Assembly: GCF_030651495.1 (NCBI RefSeq)
Contig: NZ_JAUSFI010000009.1
Location: 97,275-161,274 of the forward strand
From: Undibacterium sp.
Lineage (GTDB): Bacteria; Pseudomonadota; Gammaproteobacteria; Burkholderiales; Burkholderiaceae_D
Length of the DNA stretch: 64,000 nucleotides
Direction: 5' to 3'
Shown: one piece after another, positions 53,441 through 63,248 of the stretch
Layout: every line of letters starts with the position of its first letter
How positions within the stretch are numbered: position 1 is the stretch's first letter
The notes under the pieces: model-generated
Told to the model about the DNA's origin: nothing
What the model saw: only the letters and a program-made list of their open reading frames with translations
Databases searched by the model: none
Position numbers and translations under genes: made by a program

Positions 53441-54043
53441 ATGCCCACAGTTCAATTTTCCAGACTCAAGTTCGCCCGCTTGTATTGCGCCTGGTGCCTA
53501 CTGATATTCGTGTCATCATTCGTGTCATCTTTGCCAACGCATGCCGCCAATAGCCAAAAAGGGGCAACCGCCCATGCGCTGGCGCAACCGGTACTGGCGG
53601 CTTTCCAGCATTCCATTTTGTCATCCCGGGCACTCGGCATCCAGTCCAAAGACAGTATAAGCTGTGTCGCGGCTTTACCAAAAGACAGCTTTTCTGACAT
53701 GATTCAAGATGCTTTGAATCAGCATTTATCCACCTCAGATCTGACCGCCGTCGACGCCTATTTCAGTCGCCCGGCATTTGCCGCACAAATTCCGCCATTA
53801 CTCGCGCAAATGCAAGGTTTGCCGTTAACCACGCCAAAAGAAGTGCGCGCACCGTTGAGCGAAACAGATAAAAAGCTGGAGGATGCGCTGAAGGAGCGTG
53901 ACATCTTGAATAAATTAATGCTGGCGGAATACTTTAAAACACCACAGGTGCTGGCGGCGTTTTCCGCCAAAAGCAACGACTTGCTGACGCAATGCGCGGT
54001 CAGGCAAAATGCCCTGCACAATCCCTTGCGGCCGTTAGCTTAA
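53441..54043 (+). CDS. Exported hypothetical protein
   Basis: A 200-aa protein. After a basic start the hydrophobic stretch YCAWCLLIFVSSFVSSLPTH ends near AANSQ, a signal peptide. The mature part is alpha-helical (LSTSDLTAVDAYFSRPAFAA, LAEYFKTPQVLAAFSAKSND) with one Cys pair (SISCVAALP and LTQCAVRQ). It resembles short periplasmic helical proteins of unknown function, perhaps DUF2059-like, but I do not recognise it firmly. No operon partner. Confidence 0.65.
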   Translation: MPTVQFSRLKFARLYCAWCLLIFVSSFVSSLPTHAANSQKGATAHALAQPVLAAFQHSILSSRALGIQSKDSISCVAALPKDSFSDMIQDALNQHLSTSDLTAVDAYFSRPAFAAQIPPLLAQMQGLPLTTPKEVRAPLSETDKKLEDALKERDILNKLMLAEYFKTPQVLAAFSAKSNDLLTQCAVRQNALHNPLRPLA

Positions 54044-54075
54044 TGCGCGCCCTGCCTGGCCTCGCTTGCTTCTGA

Positions 54076-54111
54076 ATGCATAAGGGGCGGCTACCGCCAC
54101 CCCTTATGCAT
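54076..54111. terminator. Bidirectional hairpin between convergent genes
   Basis: ATGCATAAGGGG and CCCCTTATGCAT pair, continuing with one mismatch into GGC/GCC around TACC. It lies between the hypothetical gene (plus) and TonB receptor gene (minus). No long T-tract, but the position suits a terminator. Confidence 0.65.
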
Positions 54112-54140
54112 CCGATTTACACTGTTGAAATCAAATCAGC

Positions 54141-56537
54141 TTAAAATTTCTTCCAGATCCTGGCAAAATAAGAAGTGCCATTCAAGCCAAACTGCACGCT
54201 ATCATAAATAAAACCATTGTCGGTTTCACCTGGATTTTGACGGCTAGGTTTGACGTTGAATATGTTATTCGCACCGATGGTGAGTTTGGTTTTATCATTA
54301 AACGCATAGGTCAGACTGGTGTCGGCCGAAGTCTTGGGCGCATAGTAAGAGTTAGGTATGCCATCCGGACCGGCGGTACCGGTCCACGTTCCCAGCGTTT
54401 GCTCACCAAAATGGATGACCGTAACATTCCCCGCCCATGGCCCCTGGCTGTAATCCAGCGCTAAAGTGGCTTTCATACGTGGGCCACCTTGCTCAATAAA
54501 CAGACGCTCACGTTCAGACAATAAAACATCTTCAAAACCGATCAGGGAGGGCGGCGCCTTGACCTTCGTGACTTCCGTCTTGCTGTAATTGAAGCCCAGA
54601 TAAGTGGATAATTTACCGGCCCCCAAATCCATTTTATGCGATGCGGTCAAATCCAGGCCCTGAGTCTTGGTGTTGACAGAATTTACAAAAAACTGTGCCT
54701 GCCCGACACCAAGGGCGGCCAATGCGTCCTTGAGCGGCAAAAAGCTGCTGTCAAAACGCCCTGACAGCACGATACGATCGCTAATGTCGATGCGGTACAG
54801 ATCGGCGGTGACTGAGAACGTATTGCTCGGTTTGAAGGTCAGGCCGAGCGTGTAATTCTTGGAAGTTTCTTCCTTCAACTTGGGAATCCCAGCGGCATTG
54901 GCAAGTGTGCCACCATTTGGTGCCAGCACGACATTGACCTGCTCAGGGACGAAATCAGTAAAGGTGGAAGAGAAATACACCTGCTGCAAAGAGGGTGCAC
55001 GGAAACCCGAACTGAGCGAACCGCGCAGCATGACGCTATCGTTGACTTTATAGCTCCCCGCCAACTTGCCAGTTAAGGTAGAGCCAAAATCGCTATACCG
55101 TTCGCCACGAATGGCCGTCTGTAGCTTAAACCGATTCGTCACATCGGTTTCTATATCCACATAGGCGGCCAGACTGTTACGACTGCGATCGGTACTGTCG
55201 CCAGGCTGAAAGCCAGGAAAACCTTGGCTGCCGGCATTGCCACCAAAACCGACACCATCGGCATCTATATACGAGCCGGGTTCACCGGCAAAAATTTTGT
55301 AATTTTCACGGCGGTATTCACCGCCAAAAGCGACGTTGACACCATTCATAAAACCGTCAAAAAAACGGCTGAAATCGAGATTTGTGGTGGCCTGCCCAAA
55401 AGAAAAGCCACCGGCATCAAATCGATTCGGGCTGAGGCCTTTGCCGCCGGCGAGTAAATCTTTATTCGCCATCGACGCATTCAGGGTATTGCTGACGTTG
55501 TACTTGAGTTCGTTGTAACCGATTGTCTGCGACAGATCGGTACGCCATTCGCCCATTTGCCAGCGATACCCAAACGTGCCGAAAACATCATTGATATCAC
55601 CGTTGATGTAGGGCACGAAACCATCCGGATACATGGCGGCAGAATTTTTTGCAGGAATATCATCCGTACCATTGCGCGCCCACGCGGCCGAAGAGGCTTT
55701 ACGCTGCTGTGTACCGAGCGTAAAGTAAAATTTGTCTGCACCACCATTCGGCAATTCACCGTTCAGATAGACCGCACCGCTTTGTACTTTGGTGTCACCG
55801 ATAGTACGCGGATTACCTGGCTCGGCCCGGTTCGAGCGACCACGGTCATTGTATTCAACGGTAATCCCGAGCACGCCTTTGTTGCCGATTTCTATGCCGC
55901 AATAGGCCGATGGCAAAAAGCTTTTGCCATCGCCGACCGAATACTGGCTGTAGCCGAATACGGCCTCGCAACCCAGACTCTTTTTGAGACCGATATCCAT
56001 GACGCCGGCAATCGCATCCGAGCCGTATTGCGCCGCGGCACCGTCGCGTAATATCTGTATATTGCTGATCGCCATCATCGGTATCGTATTCAGATCGGTA
56101 CCGGTATTGCCGCGATTGCGGGCACCGAATAAGTTGACCAGCGCGGTAGTATGGTGACGCTTGCCATTCACCAATACCAGAGTCTGATCTGATCCCAAGC
56201 CACGTAGTGCGGCAGAATCGACCAAATCAGCACCATCGGCACCGGTTTGTCGAGTCGAGTTAAAGGAGGGCGAAATATATTGTAATGTCTGTGCCAGATC
56301 GAACTGCCCGCCTTGCTCCGCCACCTTGGACATGGAAATAAAATCAATCGGCAAGGGCGTATCGGTTGCGGAGGTATTCGCGCGGCGCGAGCCGATAATG
56401 GTTGTGGTCTGGATCGCTGGTTCAGCCGTTTTATCTGCTCCCGCGGCGGCTTGTGCAAAGACCATTGCCGGAGTGACGGCAGCGACCGAAGTGGCGCCAT
56501 ACAAGGCGAGTAAAACTGCTTTTCTTATTATCGTCAT
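54141..56537 (-). CDS. TonB-dependent outer-membrane receptor
   Basis: A 798-aa receptor. Signal peptide (MTIIRKAVLLALYGATSVAA), a plug domain with LRGLGSDQTLVLVNGKRHHT and AISNIQILRDGAAAQYGSDA (the plug consensus), then a beta barrel ending in ..YFARIWKKF, with the terminal Phe used for outer-membrane assembly. The TonB box is not obvious. The ligand is unknown; it is iron-complex, vitamin or oligomer type by family. The neighbouring gene encodes a BtuF-like protein, which hints at cobalamin or heme, but no riboswitch is visible upstream. AGGGGA precedes the start. Confidence 0.93.
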   Translation of the reverse strand: MTIIRKAVLLALYGATSVAAVTPAMVFAQAAAGADKTAEPAIQTTTIIGSRRANTSATDTPLPIDFISMSKVAEQGGQFDLAQTLQYISPSFNSTRQTGADGADLVDSAALRGLGSDQTLVLVNGKRHHTTALVNLFGARNRGNTGTDLNTIPMMAISNIQILRDGAAAQYGSDAIAGVMDIGLKKSLGCEAVFGYSQYSVGDGKSFLPSAYCGIEIGNKGVLGITVEYNDRGRSNRAEPGNPRTIGDTKVQSGAVYLNGELPNGGADKFYFTLGTQQRKASSAAWARNGTDDIPAKNSAAMYPDGFVPYINGDINDVFGTFGYRWQMGEWRTDLSQTIGYNELKYNVSNTLNASMANKDLLAGGKGLSPNRFDAGGFSFGQATTNLDFSRFFDGFMNGVNVAFGGEYRRENYKIFAGEPGSYIDADGVGFGGNAGSQGFPGFQPGDSTDRSRNSLAAYVDIETDVTNRFKLQTAIRGERYSDFGSTLTGKLAGSYKVNDSVMLRGSLSSGFRAPSLQQVYFSSTFTDFVPEQVNVVLAPNGGTLANAAGIPKLKEETSKNYTLGLTFKPSNTFSVTADLYRIDISDRIVLSGRFDSSFLPLKDALAALGVGQAQFFVNSVNTKTQGLDLTASHKMDLGAGKLSTYLGFNYSKTEVTKVKAPPSLIGFEDVLLSERERLFIEQGGPRMKATLALDYSQGPWAGNVTVIHFGEQTLGTWTGTAGPDGIPNSYYAPKTSADTSLTYAFNDKTKLTIGANNIFNVKPSRQNPGETDNGFIYDSVQFGLNGTSYFARIWKKF

Positions 56538-56918
56538 AGAAAATTCCCCTTAAAATAATTCGACCATAATCCCCCTGAAGAATAGGAGGACCGACATCTT
56601 ATCTATATGCCATGCATGAACATGGCAACGTTATTGCAGAAAAGCAGCATAAGAATAAGTATCCCTGCCGCCTTGATTCGAAGTCAATACCGGTGTGTCT
56701 TTTATGAGCGATAGGAAATGCAAAAAACGATGAAATCAGGCTAAATTTAGGTGAAAAATAGGCTAAATCCCGAATAAACTCAAACTATTCGATTGAAATT
56801 TAACTATGTTCAAAATTATATATGGCTCTCTTTCTGATTTCCCAAACCATATAATCTGCGCGCGTGATAGTGATGAATGTCGAGGCAAAACATATCCGCG
56901 CCTTCTTGCAGGCACGCC
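56538..56918. other. Upstream region of the TonB receptor gene
   Basis: 381 bases, AT-rich, between the receptor and BtuF-like genes on the same strand. It should hold the receptor promoter. I looked for a cobalamin riboswitch box and a Fur box and found neither. The repeated word AGGCTAAAT (about 56737 and 56760) is the only notable feature. Confidence 0.4.
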
Positions 56919-57689
56919 TCAGAGCTTGTTTAGATATCGCAAGCCAGCGATAGCGCGGCTGCCATACCAGGACAGCATCTCGCCATCGACCAGTTGCACG
57001 GGTTTACCTAGCTGTTTTTCCAGCGCATCCACGTGCGTTTCGGTAAATCGATAAGGTTCACTGGAGAGCAGCACACCATCGATCTGATGCAGGATTGTGT
57101 CGCTCCATTCAAATGCTGGATAACGTTGCGGCGAGGTCGGCGAGATCCAAATTTTCCAACCTTTCAAATCCAGCATATTTGCAATATACGTATCGGCAGA
57201 GACGGTCATCCACGGATCTTTCCAGATGCAGTACAGCATGGTCTGTGTCGCCTTTACTGGGACAATCTGCGCATAAGCTTCATCAAATGCCGCGCACAAT
57301 TGTTCGGCGCGCTGCTCCACTCTAAATATGTCGCCGAGCAGGCGATACAGAGCAAGATTGTCGCGCGGAGTCAGGGGGTGCGTCACGATGACATGCGGGA
57401 TAAACTCAGCCAGTTGATCGACCGTAGGTTTTTCGTTTTCATCAATATTCACCAGCAAATGGGTCGGTGCAAGCTGGCGGGTTTTTTTTATATTGACGTC
57501 TTTAGTGCCACCGATTTTTGCAATCTGCTTAACGCAGGCTGCCGGGTGTATGCAAAACCCGGTGCGCCCCACCACATAGCGCGCCAGGCCAAGATCACAG
57601 AGCAATTCGGTAATCGAAGGCACCAGACTGACGATGCGTGGCGCTGCCGTGATTTGTGCATGTACTTGCCCTATAGCATCAGTCAGCAT
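56919..57689 (-). CDS. BtuF/TroA-like metal-chelate binding protein
   Basis: A 256-aa protein of the helical-backbone receptor fold. RIVSLVPSITELLCDLGLAR, VVGRTGFCIHPAACVKQIAK and IGGTKDVNIKKTRQLAPTHL match cobalamin-binding BtuF-like proteins. ATG 57689 (MLTDAIGQ..) has AGAGGTGAG upstream, and there is no signal peptide, so it may be cytosolic, which is odd for this family. The gene overlaps the SDR gene by 11 bases. It is not next to btuCD genes. A role in cobalamin or other corrinoid handling is possible. Confidence 0.8.
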   Translation of the reverse strand: MLTDAIGQVHAQITAAPRIVSLVPSITELLCDLGLARYVVGRTGFCIHPAACVKQIAKIGGTKDVNIKKTRQLAPTHLLVNIDENEKPTVDQLAEFIPHVIVTHPLTPRDNLALYRLLGDIFRVEQRAEQLCAAFDEAYAQIVPVKATQTMLYCIWKDPWMTVSADTYIANMLDLKGWKIWISPTSPQRYPAFEWSDTILHQIDGVLLSSEPYRFTETHVDALEKQLGKPVQLVDGEMLSWYGSRAIAGLRYLNKL

Positions 57690-58494
57690 GATTCTCACCT
57701 CTGAATTCCTTAGTTTCATTCGCAGTCTCACGCGGTTTACGGAGTGCTTTTTCAAACACGGGGTCATAGAGCGAGTTGGGAAGCATGCGCAAAATTTTAG
57801 CCACAATGCCCATTTGCCAGGGAATAATCCGATACGATGCACCTTTGTCTATCGTCACAATAGCAGCCCGGGCAAATGCGTGCACCGGCATCAGAAAAGG
57901 CATGCGATAAGGATTATGACGCGTCATTGGCGTATCAATATAGCCTGGTGCAATAGTTACCACACGAATGCCACTGTCTCTCAATTCCACCCGCAACGAC
58001 TCACAATAACTGATGATTGCTGCCTTGGACGCGCTATACGCCCCGGCACCCGGCAAGCCGCGTATTCCCGCCACACTGCCGATCCCAACCAGACGACAAG
58101 GTTCTTGCATTGCGCACTGTTTCATATGGGCAATAAAGGGGGCGAAGGTGGCAACCGTTGCGATCAGATTGGTTTCCATCACTCGCGCGAATACCGCCAT
58201 GTCTCCTTCGTATTCGGTCAGTGTTCCAACTGAGATCCCGGCATTGGCGATCACCACATTCACCTTGCCAGCGATGCTGATGAAATCGGCAGCTGCCGCA
58301 GCCAAGGCGGCATGATCCGTCACATCAAGCGCATAAATTCTGTGATTATCAGCATGGGGCAAGCGTAGTCGTAACTGTTCCAGCATATCCTGGCGACGTG
58401 CGACCAGACCAAGTCGCGCACCTTGGCTGGCATAGTGTTCTGCCAAGGCGGCACCGATACCAGACGATGCTCCGGTGATGAAAACAGTTTTCAT
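57679..58494 (-). CDS. SDR family oxidoreductase
   Basis: A 271-aa classical short-chain dehydrogenase: VFITGASSGIGAALAEHYAS at the start (cofactor site), VVIANAGISVGTL, and YSASKAAIISYCESLRVELR with the catalytic Tyr-x-x-x-Lys; the Ser lies in GIGSVAGIRG. After the second strand there is ARRQD, so NADP is likely. The long tail (ILRMLPNSLYDPVFEKALRK) suggests membrane-associated or lipid-type members. It overlaps the BtuF-like gene by 11 bases; a functional link is not known. Confidence 0.88.
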   Translation of the reverse strand: MKTVFITGASSGIGAALAEHYASQGARLGLVARRQDMLEQLRLRLPHADNHRIYALDVTDHAALAAAAADFISIAGKVNVVIANAGISVGTLTEYEGDMAVFARVMETNLIATVATFAPFIAHMKQCAMQEPCRLVGIGSVAGIRGLPGAGAYSASKAAIISYCESLRVELRDSGIRVVTIAPGYIDTPMTRHNPYRMPFLMPVHAFARAAIVTIDKGASYRIIPWQMGIVAKILRMLPNSLYDPVFEKALRKPRETANETKEFRGENHAD

Positions 58495-58510
58495 ACTTTC
58501 AAGTTCCCAT

Positions 58511-58539
58511 AAAAAAAGTCCGCCATATCAGGCGGACTT
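58511..58539 (-). terminator. Rho-independent terminator after dsbA
   Basis: On the minus strand AAGTCCGCC-TGATAT-GGCGGACTT is a perfect 9-base stem followed by a run of T. It lies between the dsbA stop and SDR start and ends the argS-SPOR-dsbA transcript. Confidence 0.92.
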
Positions 58540-58561
58540 AAAATTAAATGACTTAAACAAC

Positions 58562-59275
58562 TTACTTTTTCTTAACCGATGGCTTAACTGGATCGACCAC
58601 GGCAGGAACATTTTTTTCTTTTTGGACCTTGGCAATCAGCCAGTCCAATACCGGCAACACGGATTGATTCTGAGCCTGTTCCGTGACTCGCCCCAGCGTC
58701 ACCGCCGTCATAGCAGGCGCAGTAATGTAACGTCCGTCAATAGCGATAGTCGGTACCGAATCAATCTGAAAAGCCGTCATCAGCTGCGCGGACCGGTTCA
58801 ATTTACTCTGAATAGCGAAAGAATTATAGACGTCAAGAAATTTCTGTTTGTCGATGCCTGATTTGGCGACGAACTCCATGACATCGCCATCGGTTTGCAA
58901 GCGGTTGCGGTCAACGTGATAGGCATTGAACACCTTGACGTGGAACTCCTCAATTTTACCCATCGCTTCTAATGCATAGTACAATTTTTGCTGGGGTGCA
59001 AGACCGTGAAAATTAACATGCACGCGTTTAAAACTAATGTTGTCGCCCTGCTTTTTTACCCAATCAGCAAGCAGTGGCTCGAGCGCATTGCAATGCGGAC
59101 AAAAGTAACCAAAAAACTCGACGACTTCAATTTTTTTCCCACTTTCTACGGGTTGAGGTCTTTCCAGCAATTTATATTCTTTGCCGTTTTCAGGACTACC
59201 AACGGCAGCGTTCGCGCCCCCTAACATTAAACTCAAACTCAGCAAAGTCAACATTTGTCGAATTAAACGCATCAT
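58562..59275 (-). CDS. dsbA: Thiol:disulfide interchange protein DsbA
   Basis: A periplasmic oxidase that introduces disulfide bonds. The 237-aa protein has a signal peptide (MLTLLSLSLMLGGANAAVG), the thioredoxin-fold active site FFGYFCPHCNALEPLL with C-P-H-C, and the cis-proline loop DSVPTIAIDGRYI. The C-terminus is a Lys-rich tail (EKNVPAVVDPVKPSVKKK). It starts at one of two adjacent ATGs (59275 or 59272). Downstream of the SPOR gene (24 bases) and followed by a strong terminator. Confidence 0.95.
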   Translation of the reverse strand: MMRLIRQMLTLLSLSLMLGGANAAVGSPENGKEYKLLERPQPVESGKKIEVVEFFGYFCPHCNALEPLLADWVKKQGDNISFKRVHVNFHGLAPQQKLYYALEAMGKIEEFHVKVFNAYHVDRNRLQTDGDVMEFVAKSGIDKQKFLDVYNSFAIQSKLNRSAQLMTAFQIDSVPTIAIDGRYITAPAMTAVTLGRVTEQAQNQSVLPVLDWLIAKVQKEKNVPAVVDPVKPSVKKK

Positions 59276-59299
59276 ATTTCCCTATCAATTAGTTAATAA

Positions 59300-59941
59300 T
59301 TATTTAGCTGTGCGAACTACCGCCACATCGACACTATTCTCAGACAATTTACTACGCATTCGGTTCATTGTTTCCAACTGATTAAAAGGTCCGATTCTTA
59401 CACGGTAAAGAGTACCATTATCGGATGCCTTCTCACTGATACGTGCCTCAAAACCAATCAAAGCGAGCTTGGCACGCGCGCTTTCAGCATCCGCCTGATC
59501 ACGGAAAGCGCCAGCCTGCAGGAAATAAATATATTTATCATCCGCTACTTCAGCTTTGGGGGTGGCGTCCGCCGTTTTTGCTTCTGCCTTGTCGACATTT
59601 TTTTCTGCCGGTTTTTCAGCAGGTGCTACGGCAACCTTGGCTTCAGATTTGACCTCTGAATTTTTATTGACACTCTCAGCCGGTTTACTGCTGTCTACCG
59701 CTCTGACAAAGTCTTTTGCCGCATCCTTGCTGCCATATAAGGGCTTATTAGGATCCTGCATTTGCGTCACGGGTACATCGACCTTATCTGACTTGGCATT
59801 TTTATTGGTAAATGGTGTCGAGGATTTAGTAATCAGCAAGGCAACTGCTACCGCGATACCTAACCCAACAACAAGACCGATAATCATGCCCATGAGTGTA
59901 CCGCCGTGCTGGCGAGATAAGCTTGTTTGATGAAAGTTCAT
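59300..59941 (-). CDS. SPOR-domain membrane protein (FtsN-like)
   Basis: 213 aa. A short cytoplasmic start, one membrane helix (LMGMIIGLVVGLGIAVAVAL), a long Lys/Ala/Glu-rich linker, and a C-terminal SPOR domain beginning KYIYFLQAGAFRDQADAESA, which binds denuded peptidoglycan at division sites. This matches the FtsN-like proteins that follow argS in many betaproteobacteria. I chose ATG 59941 (MNFHQTSL..), preceded by CGGAGACG. The gap to argS is 22 bases. Confidence 0.9.
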   Translation of the reverse strand: MNFHQTSLSRQHGGTLMGMIIGLVVGLGIAVAVALLITKSSTPFTNKNAKSDKVDVPVTQMQDPNKPLYGSKDAAKDFVRAVDSSKPAESVNKNSEVKSEAKVAVAPAEKPAEKNVDKAEAKTADATPKAEVADDKYIYFLQAGAFRDQADAESARAKLALIGFEARISEKASDNGTLYRVRIGPFNQLETMNRMRSKLSENSVDVAVVRTAK

Positions 59942-59963
59942 GCGTCTCCGATTGAATGATGAA

Positions 59964-61676
59964 TTACATTTTGTTCGGGGCAGAGACACCGATCAGTGCC
60001 AGACCATTACGCAAAACCTGGCGTGTTGCCAACATCAGCGCAAGGCGTGCCATCTTGGTCGCTTCGTCATCGACCAATACCCGTTCAGCATTGTAATAGC
60101 TGTGCAACTCGCCAGCCAGATCGCGTAAATAAAACGCGACCTGATGCGGTCCGAGCTCTTCCAGCGCTTTTTGCAAGGCTTCTGGATATTCTGCCAGCTT
60201 TGCGAGCAAAGAGGCTTCCCGTAATGCTGTCAGTGGCGATAAATCGACGGATTGCAGCGCTGCCAAGACATTCTCGTCATTACTGTATTGCGCCAGCACA
60301 GAACAAATCCGTGCATGCGCATACTGTACATAGTAGACCGGATTTTCATCTGACCGCGCCAGCGCGACATCGACATCGAAAACAAATTCGGTATCCGCCT
60401 TGCGCGAGATCAGAAAGAAACGCACCGCATCACGGCCTTTGACCACATCGCCATTGCCTGACCATTCAATCAGATCTCGCACTGTGACATAGGAACCGGC
60501 ACGTTTGGAGATCTTGACCTCGGCGCCATCCTTCATCACAGTGACCATTTTGTGCAGGACATAATCTGGATATCCCTTTGGAATACCCAAATTGACGGCC
60601 TGCAAACCAGCCCGTACACGGGCAATGGTGCCATGATGATCACTACCTTGTACATTAATGGCCTGCGTGTATCCGCGCTGCCATTTGACGATGTGATAAG
60701 CAACGTCCGGTACAAAGTAAGTGTACGTTCCATCGGATTTTTTCATTACCCGATCTTTGTCATCGCCATATTCAGTGGTGCGTAACCACAAAGCACCATC
60801 TTGTTCATAAGTCTTGCCAGCAGCTTTTAGTGCCGCGACCGTCGCCTCCACCTTCCCGTCGATATATAAGGAGGACTCGAGGTAATAGTGATCAAACTTG
60901 ACGCCAAACGCCAATAAATCGATATCTTGCTCACGCCGCAGATAAGTAACACTGAACTGGCGTATAGAGCTGAGATCATCAATATCTCCGCTGGCAGTTA
61001 CTGGAGCACCGTCACTAGCAGAGACCGTGTTTTTGGCAAGAAAATCCTGCGCTATTTCAGCGATATAATCGCCGTTGTATGCAGACTCTGGCCACTCCGC
61101 ATCACCAGGTTTAAAACCTTTGGCACGCGCCTGAACCGACAGCGCCAGATTACCAATCTGGACTCCTGCATCGTTGTAATAAAATTCACGCGTAACATCA
61201 TAACTCTGTGCTTCGAGCAGAGCCGCCAGGGCGTCACCTAAAGCACCTTGCCGGCCATGTCCTACATGTAAAGGGCCGGTAGGATTGGCAGAAACAAATT
61301 CGACGATGACCTTCTTACCGGCGCCTGTCGTTCCTTTACCAAACTCAGAAGTCTGTTGTAAAACAGTTTTGACAATCGCCTGTTTAGCCGCTGCTGTGAG
61401 CCTGATATTAATGAACCCAGGTCCGGCAATTTCTGCCGTGGCTATCAGTGCATTATTTTGCGCTGACAGCGATGCGACAATCGCCTGCGCCAGTTCGCGT
61501 GGATTTTTCTTAAGTGGTTTGGCGATCTGCATGGCGATATTGCAGGCGATGTCGCCATGCGAAGGGTCGCGAGGTCGCTCCAGAACAATATTCGGAGTCA
61601 GCTCACTTCCGTCCAGCAATGGGGCAACGGCATAATGGAGAAGTTCAAGTATTTCTTGTTTTTGTTGGGCAAGCAT
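59964..61676 (-). CDS. argS: Arginyl-tRNA synthetase
   Basis: Charges tRNA-Arg in the cytoplasm. The 570-aa class I synthetase has the HIGH-type motif in [20 protein letters not shown], the KMSKS-equivalent in [14 protein letters not shown], and the C-terminal anticodon-binding DALR domain ([12 protein letters not shown]... [14 protein letters not shown]). It is the first gene of the argS-SPOR-dsbA group on the minus strand and is divergent from rdgC. Confidence 0.98.
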   Translation of the reverse strand: MLAQQKQEILELLHYAVAPLLDGSELTPNIVLERPRDPSHGDIACNIAMQIAKPLKKNPRELAQAIVASLSAQNNALIATAEIAGPGFINIRLTAAAKQAIVKTVLQQTSEFGKGTTGAGKKVIVEFVSANPTGPLHVGHGRQGALGDALAALLEAQSYDVTREFYYNDAGVQIGNLALSVQARAKGFKPGDAEWPESAYNGDYIAEIAQDFLAKNTVSASDGAPVTASGDIDDLSSIRQFSVTYLRREQDIDLLAFGVKFDHYYLESSLYIDGKVEATVAALKAAGKTYEQDGALWLRTTEYGDDKDRVMKKSDGTYTYFVPDVAYHIVKWQRGYTQAINVQGSDHHGTIARVRAGLQAVNLGIPKGYPDYVLHKMVTVMKDGAEVKISKRAGSYVTVRDLIEWSGNGDVVKGRDAVRFFLISRKADTEFVFDVDVALARSDENPVYYVQYAHARICSVLAQYSNDENVLAALQSVDLSPLTALREASLLAKLAEYPEALQKALEELGPHQVAFYLRDLAGELHSYYNAERVLVDDEATKMARLALMLATRQVLRNGLALIGVSAPNKM

Positions 61677-61939
61677 GGCGTGTTAATTTCATTTGCTGTA
61701 AGCAAACGCAAGGTGATAAACAGCGGACATTATACTGTCTTGGCCAGACGCATGTCCGTCATGACGCAAGTGTTGCAGATATTTCTTAACCGCCTTACTG
61801 GTTCCAATCCAGCGAGCCCACCCTTTATTGCCACCAATTGCAATCAGACTTTGAAAGTAATACAAGACGAGATCGGCGCTTGAGCCAATTGTCATTGCGA
61901 GCGTGTAGAATAAGTCGTTTTTCCTGTTTTGGATTTCTC

Positions 61940-62848
61940 ATGTGGTTTAAAAATTTACAGATTTTTCGTTTACCTTCCCCTTGGAAGGTCGACATCGAGC
62001 AATTGGCTATTCAATTAGCATCACAAGCATTTTCCCAGTGTCCCTCTAATGAAATGCAAAGTGAGGGCTGGGCTTCCCCACGCGAAAATAATCAACTGGT
62101 GCACTGCGTTAATCAACAATTACTTTTGTTGCTATCTACCGAAAAAAAATTACTCCCGTCGACAGTCATCAATCAAGTTGCGAAAGCAAGGGCGGCTGAA
62201 TTAGAGGAACAGCAAGGTTTTGCTCCTGGTCGCAAGGCGATGAAGGATTTAAAAGAAAGAATTACTGAAGAATTGTTACCGCGTGCGTTTGGCATCAAAC
62301 GCAGTACTTGGGTTTGGATAGATCCTGTTCATGGCTGGCTTGTTATCGATACATCAAGCCCAAGCAAAGCCGATGAGGTCATCAAGTTACTACTAAAGTG
62401 TGACAAATTGCCGTTAGAAAGTTTACGCGTCAAATTGTCACCCCAAAGCGCGATGACTGATTGGCTGGTAGGCAATGAGGCGCCAAAAGGCTTCACCATT
62501 GACCAAGATACGGAATTACGCGCACATACGGAAGACAAGGCAACTGTACGCTACGTTAATCACTCTTTGGACGCGGATGACGTACAACGTCATATTGCAG
62601 CTGGCAAGCAATGCACAAAATTGGCACTGACATGGAATGACAGGATTTCTTTTATTCTCACCGAAACCCTTGCATTAAAACGCATCAAACCGCTGGATAT
62701 TTTGGATGAAGATAAAGAAAATCGAACCAGCAATGAGGACGAGCGTTTTGATGCAGATTTTGTACTGATGACAGCCGAACTAGCAAGCATGCTCGATGAT
62801 TTGGTATTCGCACTCGGCGGCCAATTAGACCAAACACAGGCCGCCTAA
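61940..62848 (+). CDS. rdgC: Recombination-associated protein RdgC
   Basis: A 302-aa ring-forming DNA-binding protein that can restrain RecA. It starts MWFKNLQIFRLPSPWKVDIE, the family hallmark, followed by GWASPRENNQLVHCVNQQLL, LLSTEKKLLPSTVINQVAKA and RKAMKDLKERITEELLPRAF. The start ATG 61940 is preferred over the longer frame to 61838 because the family begins with MWFKN. A strong hairpin follows the gene. Confidence 0.96.
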   Translation: MWFKNLQIFRLPSPWKVDIEQLAIQLASQAFSQCPSNEMQSEGWASPRENNQLVHCVNQQLLLLLSTEKKLLPSTVINQVAKARAAELEEQQGFAPGRKAMKDLKERITEELLPRAFGIKRSTWVWIDPVHGWLVIDTSSPSKADEVIKLLLKCDKLPLESLRVKLSPQSAMTDWLVGNEAPKGFTIDQDTELRAHTEDKATVRYVNHSLDADDVQRHIAAGKQCTKLALTWNDRISFILTETLALKRIKPLDILDEDKENRTSNEDERFDADFVLMTAELASMLDDLVFALGGQLDQTQAA

Positions 62849-62866
62849 TTTAAAAACGACACGTAA

Positions 62867-62910
62867 AAGGTGCGGTGCGATAGTTTTCGCACAGCACCTT
62901 AAAATTTTTT
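62867..62910 (+). terminator. Terminator after rdgC
   Basis: AAGGTGC-G-GTGCG and CGCAC-A-GCACCTT form a two-part stem around an 8-base loop, followed by AAAATTTTTT. Confidence 0.88.
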
Positions 62911-62929
62911 ATTTTAGAGATATTTTTGA

Positions 62930-62962
62930 CAAAAAAAAGACGAGCAATCTGCTCGTCTTTTT
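62930..62962 (-). terminator. Terminator of the tRNA transcript
   Basis: AAAGACGAGCA-ATC-TGCTCGTCTTT is a perfect 11-base stem. On the minus strand it is followed by a long T run and lies just after tRNA-Asp; it could also work on the plus strand. Confidence 0.88.
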
Positions 62963-62968
62963 CACATC

Positions 62969-63045
62969 TGGCGGAGCGGACGGGACTCGAACCCGCGACC
63001 CCCGGCGTGACAGGCCGGTATTCTAACCAGCTGAACTACCGCTCC
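62969..63045 (-). tRNA. tRNA-Asp (GTC)
   Basis: A complete 77-base cloverleaf on the minus strand starting GGAGCGG, with the anticodon GTC in the loop CTGTCAC, T-loop GGTTCGAGTCC and an encoded CCA end. It is the second tRNA of a two-gene transcript after tRNA-Val. Confidence 0.97.
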
Positions 63046-63081
63046 GAAACTACTTAAGCTTGCAAAACAACATTTATCTGA

Positions 63082-63157
63082 TGGTGGGTGCTGAGAGGCT
63101 CGAACTCCCGACCTACGCCTTGTAAGGGCGCCGCTCTACCAACTGAGCTAAGCACCC
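63082..63157 (-). tRNA. tRNA-Val (TAC)
   Basis: A complete 76-base cloverleaf on the minus strand: acceptor GGGTGCT, D-loop AGCTCAGTTGGTAGAGC, anticodon TAC in CTTACAA, T-loop AGTTCGAGCCT and CCA encoded. It is 36 bases upstream of tRNA-Asp. Confidence 0.97.
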
Positions 63158-63219
63158 AATATCTTCTTGCTTAGTTCAGATAAACATTCATCGTTTGTCA
63201 CCACGACTACAGAAGAAAT

Positions 63220-63248
63220 ATTATAGGATATATTCACTACTTTGTCTA
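63220..63248 (-). promoter_or_regulatory. Promoter of the tRNA-Val/tRNA-Asp pair
   Basis: On the minus strand TAGACA, a 17-base spacer and a perfect TATAAT. Transcription would begin about 55 bases before tRNA-Val. Confidence 0.8.

Noticed and set aside
56538..56918. Possible cobalamin riboswitch before the TonB receptor
   Set aside because: I searched for the conserved B12-box type words and found none, despite the BtuF-like neighbour.
61689..61895. 68-codon minus-strand frame just upstream of argS
   Set aside because: Composition is protein-like, but there is no ribosome site or known family, and it would fill the argS promoter region. Left open rather than annotated.
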